A stretch of DNA of 64,000 nucleotides from Bacteroides sp. OM05-12 (GTDB taxonomy: Bacteria > Bacteroidota > Bacteroidia > Bacteroidales > Bacteroidaceae): NCBI RefSeq assembly GCF_003438995.1, contig NZ_QSUN01000013.1, positions 1-64,000 of the forward strand. Direction: 5' to 3'. A program made the position numbers and the translations under genes. Shown one piece after another: positions 9,292 through 17,731 of the stretch. Each line of letters starts with the position of its first letter. Within the stretch, counting starts at the first letter, position 1. A model generated the notes under the pieces. The model did no database searches. It saw nothing but the letters and a program-made list of their open reading frames with translations, and was not told where the DNA came from.

Positions 9292-10407
9292 CTATTTATA
9301 TGTTGTTTTATTTATGTATTCACTGACAACGTCTATCAGATGATGTTTGATTTTACCTGTATTGGTCGTTGGAAGAATCATATCATAGCTGAATTCCCAC
9401 CAAAAAGCTCCTCTATATTTTTCTTTAAGAATCCATTGTATTTTAGTTTGGACAGTTTTGGGATTCTCCATTGTGATGAACTCCGATTTGTCAGGAGAGA
9501 AATAATAAGAAACTTTGGCTTTATCGTCATATTTTTCAGTCCATCCTTTTTGTAAAAGTGGAAGCATATTGTTATAACTAAAATAACTACCGTATTTATC
9601 GAGCTTACCCTCAATTTTCTGTCCCGGTGTTATGTTTTTATAGATGAATCCATAATTGGCAAGACCAATGCATAATTTGTTACGGTTAAATACTTCCCAA
9701 TTTTTTAATTCTTTTTCCATCTTATCAAGCGGAGTATTATGTTCGGGAGTGTGTCCCCATATTCCTCCCCCCATGTCATAGGTCATAATATTAATCCAGT
9801 CCACATTTGGAGATAGCTTATCGGCTAATTCCTGATTATATACCTGCCATGAGTGAAGTGCTGTTGTCAGATAAAGATGTCTGCCGTTGTTTTTTTCCTT
9901 TTCCAAACTATCTAGTTTGCTCCTGATATTTGCCATGAAATCAGCATGCGTAGGAAGTGATAAATCACTTTCCCAGTCAATTTCTATGCCGTCATAGTTG
10001 TATTTGTCTATGAATCGGATCATCATATCTATGAATTTGTTTTGCCGGTCGATGGGAGTAACTCTTTCTTTGAAACCTTCTCCGGCAAATGATAATAAAA
10101 CCTTGGTTCCGTTTTTATGAGCTTCTTCTATTAATAAAGGTATTACTTCCGTCTTTTTGTCTTTAATATACTGATGGTTAGTAACTAACTTTTTAATAAT
10201 TTCTTCCTGAGAACGGCTGAAATCTTCCTGATTCCACTTAGGAGCCGCCATAAGATAGATGTACTGGAATTGCCGATAATTAATTTGCTTTACGTACGTA
10301 GCACTGTTTAAAGAATGTCCAACCAAATAGGTGGCATGAATAAAATCCTGCGCATATAACGAACAAGATAATAGTAGCATAAATGTAAATAAAAAATTCT
10401 TTTTCAT
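9292..10407 (-). CDS. Secreted GH18-family glycosidase (endo-beta-N-acetylglucosaminidase/chitinase-like)
   Basis: A 371-residue TIM-barrel protein with an Sec signal peptide (MKKNFLFTFMLLLSCSLYAQ). The GH18 signature is YDGIEIDWES, with catalytic acid E146 and assisting D144. The second acidic position of the DxxDxDxE motif is E instead of D. Other GH18 features are LLSFAGEG (strand 3), INIMTYDMGGG (strand 6) and FWWEFSYD (strand 8, with the conserved Trp). GH18 enzymes cleave beta-1,4 links in chitin or the N-glycan chitobiose core by substrate-assisted catalysis. It lies on the minus strand downstream of the PUL 1 promoter region, with its own TACTTTTG box. It could be a hydrolase or, in view of the altered motif, a weakly active glycan-binding form. 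Confidence 0.88.
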   Translation of the reverse strand: MKKNFLFTFMLLLSCSLYAQDFIHATYLVGHSLNSATYVKQINYRQFQYIYLMAAPKWNQEDFSRSQEEIIKKLVTNHQYIKDKKTEVIPLLIEEAHKNGTKVLLSFAGEGFKERVTPIDRQNKFIDMMIRFIDKYNYDGIEIDWESDLSLPTHADFMANIRSKLDSLEKEKNNGRHLYLTTALHSWQVYNQELADKLSPNVDWINIMTYDMGGGIWGHTPEHNTPLDKMEKELKNWEVFNRNKLCIGLANYGFIYKNITPGQKIEGKLDKYGSYFSYNNMLPLLQKGWTEKYDDKAKVSYYFSPDKSEFITMENPKTVQTKIQWILKEKYRGAFWWEFSYDMILPTTNTGKIKHHLIDVVSEYINKTTYK

Positions 10408-10440
10408 GACTGGTATCGAATTAAGTTTTTAATCATATAT

Positions 10441-10448
10441 CAAAAGTA
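10441..10448 (-). promoter_or_regulatory. -7 element (TACTTTTG) of the minus-strand GH18 gene
   Basis: A minus-strand TAnnTTTG match 34 bp before the start codon at 10407. The -33 region is AT-rich without a clear TTTG. Confidence 0.45.
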
Positions 10449-10576
10449 ATAGAATAAATGATACCCGATTTTTAAAAACGTCCGATAACTTTCTAAAACC
10501 GTTGTAGATAGGAAATATTGGATAAAATTAAAAAAGAAATGAATGTTTTTAAAAGCCAAAAACGTACCTCTCCCTC

Positions 10577-10584
10577 TACATTTG
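10577..10584 (+). promoter_or_regulatory. -7 element (TACATTTG) for the PUL 1 plus-strand operon
   Basis: An exact TAnnTTTG match 75 bp before the first PUL 1 gene on plus. It implies a leader of roughly 65 nt. It is the only promoter-like signal found before the operon. Confidence 0.55.
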
Positions 10585-10658
10585 CATCATCGTCACAAAA
10601 CAAGGTGAATGATACAGAAATAGTATACCTTTTATTATTAACTTAAAATTATTTTATT

Positions 10659-11747
10659 ATGAAAAGAAAAAGTTTACTTTTCGGCGCAGCTCTTTTAATG
10701 GCTGCTGGTGTAATGGCACAAACTGATGTAACTCCGGCTAACTTTAAATTCAGTGCAATGGAAAAAGGAAATCCTTCCGAAATCTTTGCAAAAGACGCTT
10801 CTAAATTTGGCGGTAATTTAAATCAAAGTGGAACTTATTTGAATTCAGTTGTTGGTGACAAACCGGGTGTTCTTGTGGTTCATTCTTGGTCAGGTAGTAT
10901 TAGCGAAAAAAATTGGGCTGACATGACTGCGGAAGAAAAACAAAATTTCGAGGACTTCTATAATACATTCCAAATTGTAGATGGAGGTGCACTCGGTAAT
11001 ATTTTGGCTTATCAAGGCGTTAATTCAACGGTAACAGATAATCGTATTACTAAAAATGTTAGTTCCTTAGGCGATGCTCCTTCTTTATGTTTTCTGACTC
11101 CGACAACTGGTTTTGTTCAGGGAAAAGTCTATCGTTTTACAGCTTCTTTCCGTACGGTGCTGAATGATGATGCAACTGATTATGAATTAAATCTGAATAT
11201 TAAAGATTCTCAAGGTAATGAACAGCATTTTGCAAAGACGGATGGAGCTACCGGTGATGGTACTTTCAGTCAAAAGATAAAATTTGCCAAAGATTTTAAT
11301 AATTATTGGTTCCAAACTCAATTTGAATTGATTTACAATGCCGGTAACGAAACAGATGATTATAAATTCCTTCCTTATAATTTGCAATTTGGACTAGGAG
11401 GAGTAATGGGAATGAATGCTTTATTCTTTATGCGTGATTTGACGATTGAACAAGTTGATGCTCCTATTTTAGATGGAAAAATTAAAACTACCCCTCAACC
11501 TACTTGGAATGATACTCCTAATCCGGATGCAATAAGCGCTCAGGAATTAAACAATAACATTATTGTTTTTGCAAATGACGGTATTATTAGTGTTGTAGAT
11601 GCTTCTGCTCCTGTTGAAGTGTATAATGCAGCAGGTGTTTTGGTAAATAGAGCTGAGGCTGAAGGTACAGTCGTTAATATTCCTGTTGCACAAAAAGGTC
11701 TTTACCTTGTAAAGGTCGGTGCAACAACAAGAAAAGTCGTTTTATAA
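10659..11747 (+). CDS. Secreted protein of PUL 1 with C-terminal sorting-like domain; function unknown
   Basis: A 362-residue protein with a signal peptide (MKRKSLLFGAALLMAAGVMA). The middle (about 30-260) is predicted beta-rich and reads like a jelly-roll carbohydrate-binding module, but I do not recognise a family. The last ~75 residues (PVEVYNAAGVLVNRA ... GLYLVKVG ... KVVL) match the pattern of the short beta-sandwich sorting domain at the C-terminus of many Bacteroidota secreted proteins. It is the first gene of the PUL 1 plus-strand cluster and is separated from the rest by an intrinsic terminator-like hairpin, so it may be expressed more strongly than SusC/SusD. A surface glycan-binding role is inferred from position only. 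Confidence 0.75.
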   Translation: MKRKSLLFGAALLMAAGVMAQTDVTPANFKFSAMEKGNPSEIFAKDASKFGGNLNQSGTYLNSVVGDKPGVLVVHSWSGSISEKNWADMTAEEKQNFEDFYNTFQIVDGGALGNILAYQGVNSTVTDNRITKNVSSLGDAPSLCFLTPTTGFVQGKVYRFTASFRTVLNDDATDYELNLNIKDSQGNEQHFAKTDGATGDGTFSQKIKFAKDFNNYWFQTQFELIYNAGNETDDYKFLPYNLQFGLGGVMGMNALFFMRDLTIEQVDAPILDGKIKTTPQPTWNDTPNPDAISAQELNNNIIVFANDGIISVVDASAPVEVYNAAGVLVNRAEAEGTVVNIPVAQKGLYLVKVGATTRKVVL

Positions 11748-11763
11748 TTGATTCTTGATAATA

Positions 11764-11801
11764 GAATCCCCTCAGGGTAATAGAGAGGGGATTCTTTTTT
11801 T
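11764..11801 (+). terminator. Intrinsic terminator/attenuator inside PUL 1
   Basis: Arms gaatcccctc (11764-11773) and gaggggattc (11785-11794) form a 10-bp perfect stem followed by seven T residues. It lies 17 bp after the first PUL gene, and the next gene starts 40 bp further on without a visible promoter. Partial read-through is therefore likely. Confidence 0.85.
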
Positions 11802-11840
11802 GTTACCCTTAATTTTGTAATTTATTTTATATACGTTATT

Positions 11841-14420
11841 ATGAAGAAACTTTTTGTTTTTGCGTATGCCCTTTTTATGGCATTAGGCTCTTTTTCCCAG
11901 ACTGTGAACTATGCGCTTGAAAATGCCGATGGTACAGGTAGTGTTAATGCTTTTGCTATTAGAGAATTAAATGATAGTCCCCAAGCTACTTTTCAAATGT
12001 GGTTGAAACCTCAAACATGGACAGCCGCAAAATTATTGAGTCAGGATAATTTTTCAGTTGAATTTGGGGAGCAAAATACTATTTTGGTAAAATCAGGTGA
12101 TAAGTCTGCTACTATTGCTACTCCTGATTTATTGAATGTATGGTCACAACTGACAATTACAGTAACTAATGGTTTTGTAAGAGCATATATTAATAATGTA
12201 GAAGCCACTGTTACAGGAACTCTTCCTACTACGTTTCAACCATCTTCGGCAATCTCTACAGATAAGACCTGTATAATAGGACAGGGTTTGGTTGGACAAA
12301 TAGATGAGATACGTATTTGGAATAAGGCTTTGGAACAAGAGGATTTCTTTTGGCGTAATACACTAAACAAATTCAATCCGAATTATGATGCATTGGTTGC
12401 CTATTGGAAGTGTGACCAAGATCAATGTCCGAACTTAGTAGACTATAAATTTGCTCATCATGGCGTATTGAATAATTTGAACCGGGTAGCGGTGACAGAT
12501 AATGCTAATTTCAGATATCGTGTAGTGACGGGATATACGAATTTGGCACGTTTTACTGATCGTCCCAATATTAACAGGGATATGTTTTTAATGACGAATG
12601 ATATTATTCTTCTTTCAGGTAAAGTACAGAATGACGGTTCTATCTTCCCTGAATATCCGGATAATTCGGCGACTCCTACCAATGTAGATTATTTAAAAGA
12701 ATTTGAAGGACATACAGGAGTTATGCATTTTAAGGGAGCCGGTTCCCAAATGGTAGCTCAGGATGGCAGAGCGCCTTTTAATCCGGAATCAAGATTTGGT
12801 TATGAATCTCCTAAAACAGTATCTTTGGCCGGTTGGATTTATATTGATTCATGGAAAGAAGGTGCGGAAATCTTTTCTAAAACAGCAGATACGGATAAAT
12901 ATCTGGTCGTAAAATTAGGCAGTGAAAGCGATAAATCCATTATTGTCGATATGTGTGGTTTTGTTGCCACATTGAAAGGAAAACTAGAAGTTGGCAAATG
13001 GCAATATTTAGGTGTTTATTTAGCACCGACAGAAACTACTATTGACGATATGTTCAATGCATATTCAGTAATAAAGATAGGAGTTGATTTTACAAACTAT
13101 ACGTCTTTGGCAAATAGTGATGTATTTACTTTGAGTGGTAAAAGTATGACTTATTCCAGTTTTCCGTTGTATGAATCTCCTATTATTATAGGAAAGGGCT
13201 TCTCCGGGAAGATGGATAATCTAATGTTATGGGGAGGTTCGACCAGCCGGATAAATTCTGCTAAATCTGATGCGGAAAATGGATATCAATGGAATGTAGG
13301 GAGTTGGGATAACATCTTCTTAAATGCTTATTGGACCGGTGATGATCCTGAGAATGTGGGTAAAGATTCACAGAGTTATACCGGTATGATTGATTTTATA
13401 CGTAATTATTATAAGAATCATCGTGGAGCTAAAATTCGTTTGGGATTAATTTATCCGAATGGTGACGGATGGCAGAAGGGACCTTTGACGGAAAAGGCAA
13501 ATGTAGATCGTTTTATTGCAGATGCAAAGGTGTTACTTGAAAATTGTGATGGTTTGGATGTGGATTTGGAATGGAGTTATTCTCAATGGCAATATGATAT
13601 TTTGAATAATGTGGTGAAAAGATTGATTGACGAAGTGATGGCAGGGCATCGTGATACAAAAATTTTTAGCGTATCTTTGCATCAGGTATCATATGGTATT
13701 GATAAGAAACTGATAGATGGGATAGACTATTTTACTTTCCAACTTTACGGACCGCAGACTGTAACTTATACGTATGATTGGTATACAAATGCATATCAGC
13801 AGTTTATGAATTATGGTTTCCCTAAGGAGAAAACTCTACTTTCTTATGGAGTATTGTTGGTGAACGGTTCTACAGAACAGGGTTATAAAGATTTGTTTGA
13901 AAAGATGGGAATGAAAGATGAAAATTATGATTCATCATTGAATATATGGAATGGATGGTATTTTAACGGAGTGGACCAAACAAAGAGGAAGCAAGATTTC
14001 ATTATTGATAAAGATTGTTTGGGAACGATGTATTTCGATATGGGTAATGATCAGAAAGTTAGTGATTATAAGAGTTTGATTCGTGCCCAGAATGATATAA
14101 TTGCATCTAATGTGGATTCGTTGATTACAGAAGTGAATATGGTGGATCCTTCTCCAATAGAGCAGACGCCTGTAAGCAAAGAAGGCAAATTATTCTCTTT
14201 CTACCCTAATCCGGCAAATGATATGATTGTTGTGAGCCTTTCTGATGATTCAGAGGAAGCTGTAGGTGAGATTTGTACTTTAGATGGGAAGTTGGTAATG
14301 CAAACGCATTTATATTCAATGAATAATACAATATCTCTGACTGGTCTGAATGCAGGCTTTTATTTATTAAAGGTTCGTCAGGGAAACAGAAGTTATGCAA
14401 CTAAATTATGTATTAATTAA
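11841..14420 (+). CDS. Secreted LamG-GH18 protein (endo-beta-N-acetylglucosaminidase-like)
   Basis: 859 residues. Signal peptide (MKKLFVFAYALFMALGSFSQ), then two concanavalin-like LamG domains (about 25-190 and 300-470; motifs such as GQIDEIRIWNKALEQEDF and GKMDNLMLWGG). A GH18 barrel follows (about 480-760), with the full DxxDxDxE motif CDGLDVDLEW and catalytic E577. The end is a sorting-like domain (FYPNPANDMIVVSL ... GFYLLKVRQGN). The LamG domains probably bind glycan or present the enzyme at the surface. With the GH20 gene in the same cluster, the likely action is cutting the chitobiose core or other GlcNAc-beta-1,4 bonds, inferred from family membership. The gene ends 11 bp before SusC. 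Confidence 0.88.
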   Translation: MKKLFVFAYALFMALGSFSQTVNYALENADGTGSVNAFAIRELNDSPQATFQMWLKPQTWTAAKLLSQDNFSVEFGEQNTILVKSGDKSATIATPDLLNVWSQLTITVTNGFVRAYINNVEATVTGTLPTTFQPSSAISTDKTCIIGQGLVGQIDEIRIWNKALEQEDFFWRNTLNKFNPNYDALVAYWKCDQDQCPNLVDYKFAHHGVLNNLNRVAVTDNANFRYRVVTGYTNLARFTDRPNINRDMFLMTNDIILLSGKVQNDGSIFPEYPDNSATPTNVDYLKEFEGHTGVMHFKGAGSQMVAQDGRAPFNPESRFGYESPKTVSLAGWIYIDSWKEGAEIFSKTADTDKYLVVKLGSESDKSIIVDMCGFVATLKGKLEVGKWQYLGVYLAPTETTIDDMFNAYSVIKIGVDFTNYTSLANSDVFTLSGKSMTYSSFPLYESPIIIGKGFSGKMDNLMLWGGSTSRINSAKSDAENGYQWNVGSWDNIFLNAYWTGDDPENVGKDSQSYTGMIDFIRNYYKNHRGAKIRLGLIYPNGDGWQKGPLTEKANVDRFIADAKVLLENCDGLDVDLEWSYSQWQYDILNNVVKRLIDEVMAGHRDTKIFSVSLHQVSYGIDKKLIDGIDYFTFQLYGPQTVTYTYDWYTNAYQQFMNYGFPKEKTLLSYGVLLVNGSTEQGYKDLFEKMGMKDENYDSSLNIWNGWYFNGVDQTKRKQDFIIDKDCLGTMYFDMGNDQKVSDYKSLIRAQNDIIASNVDSLITEVNMVDPSPIEQTPVSKEGKLFSFYPNPANDMIVVSLSDDSEEAVGEICTLDGKLVMQTHLYSMNNTISLTGLNAGFYLLKVRQGNRSYATKLCIN

Positions 14421-14431
14421 AATCTGATATT

Positions 14432-17400
14432 ATGAAAAGAAAAGCGGGAGAGCGCATATTTATGTTGCTTTGCATGTTATTGATTTCAACAATATCTTTT
14501 TCACAGATTATTGTAAAAGGAACGGTAACGGGCGAAGATAGCTTTGGAGTACCTGGTGCGAATGTACTTGTAAAAGGTACTACATCGGGAACGATAACGG
14601 ATATGGATGGAAATTATAGTATTTCCGTTCCTTCTGAAAAATCAGTATTGATCTATAGTTTTGTAGGTATGTCTACACAAGAAAAAACTGTAGGGAAACA
14701 AAAAGTGATAAATGTCGTGTTGAAAGACGATAGTGAAGTGCTTGATGAAGTAGTAGTGGTAGGATACGGTACAATGAAAAAAAGTGATTTGACAGGTGCC
14801 GTTTCATCTTATCGTCCGGATGAAAAAGAGGCTGGAAAGATGGCTTCTATCGATAATATGCTACAAGGTAAGATTGCCGGTCTTTCTGTAGGAGCATCGG
14901 TTGATGCTCCGGGTGCGGCGACGTCTGTTACGATTCGTGGAGCAAACTCTTTACGTGGTGATAATCAACCATTGTATGTGATTGATAATATACCACAAGC
15001 GTCTGCAGGTGAGTTTGCAAGTTCCGGTAATGACGGTACTTTTACCATTGCATCGAATGCGTTGAGCTCCTTGAATCCTGCGGATATTGAGAGTATTGAA
15101 GTCTTGAAAGATGCTTCTGCCACTGCTATTTATGGTTCACGTGGTGCGAATGGTGTTATTTTGATTACGACTAAGAAAGGTAAATCGGGTAAACCGACTA
15201 TCAGTGTGTCTGCGAACTTTACGATTGCCAACGCTGCTAAATTGTTGGATATGATGGACTTGAAAGAATATGCAGAAGGCCGTTTGATTCATGGTGGTAA
15301 GTCTAAAGATGCTGTCGGTGACGACTGGATGTTAACGAAAGAGGATGAAAAGACAGGAGAACAAGTTTGGAATGATGCTTATCAGTATTTCATAGATGGA
15401 AATAATGTGTATCGTAAGAATGGGGAAAAATCAAAACTACCCGAGAAATGGACGCTTTTAAATCCGATTGATTGGCAAAGGGAAATTTATAGCAGTGCAT
15501 TTTCGCAGAATTATTCTGTAACGGTAAACGGTGGTTCTGATAAAGTTACTTACTTTACTTCTGCTTCTTATAAAAATATTCAGGGCTTGGTAAAAGGTAC
15601 GGGTTTGAAACAGGGCGACTTGCGTGTGAATCTGAATGCGGATCTTTCTAAAGCCGTGAAGATTGCTTTATCATTAAACGGCTCTATCAAGGAAAATGAC
15701 ATGATGTCCGGAGGTAATACAACGGGTGGTGCTACAGGTGCTGTATCCAATGTAGCTTTATATAGCGCTCCTTATGAGAAATCTGAAGAAGAAATGGAGT
15801 TAACGACTCCGAATCTGGCTGACCGTGCAACGGTTTGGACATGGGTAGATGATTATGACGATACGACAATAGAAAAGACATTCCGTGCTTCTTTGGATTT
15901 AACGTGGAATATTTGCAAATTCTTATCGTATAACCTTCGTACGGGTGGGAATATTGCTATTCAGGACCGTGACCGTTGGTTTAATATAACATTATATGAT
16001 GGTGCGGCACAGAATGGATATATTACACAGTCTGATTTTAACCGTAGTAATTATTCTGTAGAAAATGTATTGCAGTTTAACCATAAGGTGAAAGGTATTG
16101 TAGATATTAATGCGACAGCCGGTGTAACTTATGATGACTATAATTCTTTGAATACATTGACGGTAGGTAATGACTTTAAAATTTATGATTTTCGTGACAA
16201 GGGTATGCACATGGCAGGAAATGTAGAGTCAAAGCAACCCATACAGCGCGATTATCAATTGCTTTCATTCCTTGCCCGTTTGAATTTAGGCTTCTTGGAC
16301 GGACGCTATTTATTGACAGCTTCCATACGTGGTGATGGTTCCAGTAAATTTAAAGCAGGTAATCGTTGGGCTTATTTCCCTGCTGCAACAGTAGCATGGC
16401 GTTTGGAACAGGAGCATTTTATGAAAGATATTTCATGGATTAACCAATTGAAGATACGTGCCGGTTATGGTGAAACCGGTTCGCAGTCTATCGATCCTTA
16501 CAGTACGTTCTCAAGTTATGGTACACAATTCACTAATACTCCGCAGGGTGCTGATAAACCGGCACAGAGTGCAACCGGTGACGGAAATAAGTTGATCGGT
16601 TTGGTTGTGGATAAGATGGAAAATGATGGTTTGAAATGGGAACGCACTACTTCTTATAATGTGGGAATTGATTTCTCATTCTTCCGTGACCGTTTGGGCG
16701 GTACTGTTGATTTGTATTCAAAGACAACAAGGGATTTATTGATCCAAAGAGACCTTCCGGCATCTACGGGATATAAGTCCATAACCATTAACCAAGGTAG
16801 CTTACGTAATAAAGGTATCGAAATAACATTGCATGGTGATGTGATACGTACGAAAGATTTTACATGGGGAATTTCCGGAAATATAGCTTTCAATCAGCCA
16901 CGTATTCTTGATTTCGGTTTGCCGGAAGAAGAATGGGGAACGGGACAAAATTGGAAAGCTTATTTAGGTAACAGTATTGGTGATCACTTTGGTGAAGCGA
17001 ATATCTTTATTGCCGGAAAGGCACCGGGATTGTTTTATGGTTACGAGACGAATGGAATTATCCAAAATGATGATCCTTATATTGATAAAATGACAGGTGC
17101 AGGTTCCATTAGTACAATAAAACCGGGTAATTTGAAGTTTGTGGATCAGAATAATGATGGTGTAATCAATGAAAAAGACCGGGTAATTTTAGGTGATCCT
17201 AATCCTGACTTTACGTATGGTTTCCAAACAAATTTTGCATGGAAAGACTTATCACTCTCTGTTTCATTTAATGGTGTTTACGGGAATGATATTTTGAATA
17301 CGAATGCACGTTATTTCATTTTGCCGTCCAATTCGACAAGTATGGTGTATAAGAGTTCTTTCCAAAAGATGTGGCGTGAAGATAATCCATGGATCGGTGC

Positions 17401-17719
17401 ATACTATAGTAATGAAATGCCTTCATTTGGTTCTGTGACTCCGAAAGTTGTTATGGACAGGTATATAGAAGATGGTAGTTATCTTCGTTGCTCTGATATA
17501 ACATTGGGATACAATCTTCCTAAGAGCTGGGTATCCAAGATCGGTTTTAAGAGCATTAATGTTTATGCATCCGTGAAGAATCCATTCCTTATAACTAATT
17601 ATTCGGGTTATGACCCAGAAGTGAATAGTTTTGCATTTGATGGTACACGTCCGGGTATTGACATGAGTTCTTATCCTCACACCCGTTCTTATATCTTCGG
17701 TCTTAATGTTTCATTCTAA
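14432..17719 (+). CDS. SusC-like TonB-dependent outer-membrane receptor (PUL 1)
   Basis: 1095 residues. Signal peptide (cleavage near SFS/Q), a carboxypeptidase-regulatory-like domain (about 25-105: VKGTVTGEDSFGVPGANVLVKG), then a TonB-box-like/plug region (DEVVVVGYGTMKKSDLTGAV) with the typical ADIESIEVLKDASATAIYGSRGANGVILITTK plug motif, and a 22-strand beta-barrel ending in an aromatic C-terminus (GLNVSF). It imports oligosaccharides across the outer membrane in a complex with SusD, using TonB energy. It begins 11 bp after the LamG-GH18 gene, and the SusD gene follows within 15 bp, so the group is one operon. Confidence 0.97.
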   Translation: MKRKAGERIFMLLCMLLISTISFSQIIVKGTVTGEDSFGVPGANVLVKGTTSGTITDMDGNYSISVPSEKSVLIYSFVGMSTQEKTVGKQKVINVVLKDDSEVLDEVVVVGYGTMKKSDLTGAVSSYRPDEKEAGKMASIDNMLQGKIAGLSVGASVDAPGAATSVTIRGANSLRGDNQPLYVIDNIPQASAGEFASSGNDGTFTIASNALSSLNPADIESIEVLKDASATAIYGSRGANGVILITTKKGKSGKPTISVSANFTIANAAKLLDMMDLKEYAEGRLIHGGKSKDAVGDDWMLTKEDEKTGEQVWNDAYQYFIDGNNVYRKNGEKSKLPEKWTLLNPIDWQREIYSSAFSQNYSVTVNGGSDKVTYFTSASYKNIQGLVKGTGLKQGDLRVNLNADLSKAVKIALSLNGSIKENDMMSGGNTTGGATGAVSNVALYSAPYEKSEEEMELTTPNLADRATVWTWVDDYDDTTIEKTFRASLDLTWNICKFLSYNLRTGGNIAIQDRDRWFNITLYDGAAQNGYITQSDFNRSNYSVENVLQFNHKVKGIVDINATAGVTYDDYNSLNTLTVGNDFKIYDFRDKGMHMAGNVESKQPIQRDYQLLSFLARLNLGFLDGRYLLTASIRGDGSSKFKAGNRWAYFPAATVAWRLEQEHFMKDISWINQLKIRAGYGETGSQSIDPYSTFSSYGTQFTNTPQGADKPAQSATGDGNKLIGLVVDKMENDGLKWERTTSYNVGIDFSFFRDRLGGTVDLYSKTTRDLLIQRDLPASTGYKSITINQGSLRNKGIEITLHGDVIRTKDFTWGISGNIAFNQPRILDFGLPEEEWGTGQNWKAYLGNSIGDHFGEANIFIAGKAPGLFYGYETNGIIQNDDPYIDKMTGAGSISTIKPGNLKFVDQNNDGVINEKDRVILGDPNPDFTYGFQTNFAWKDLSLSVSFNGVYGNDILNTNARYFILPSNSTSMVYKSSFQKMWREDNPWIGAYYSNEMPSFGSVTPKVVMDRYIEDGSYLRCSDITLGYNLPKSWVSKIGFKSINVYASVKNPFLITNYSGYDPEVNSFAFDGTRPGIDMSSYPHTRSYIFGLNVSF

Positions 17720-17731
17720 TTCTTGATTAAT

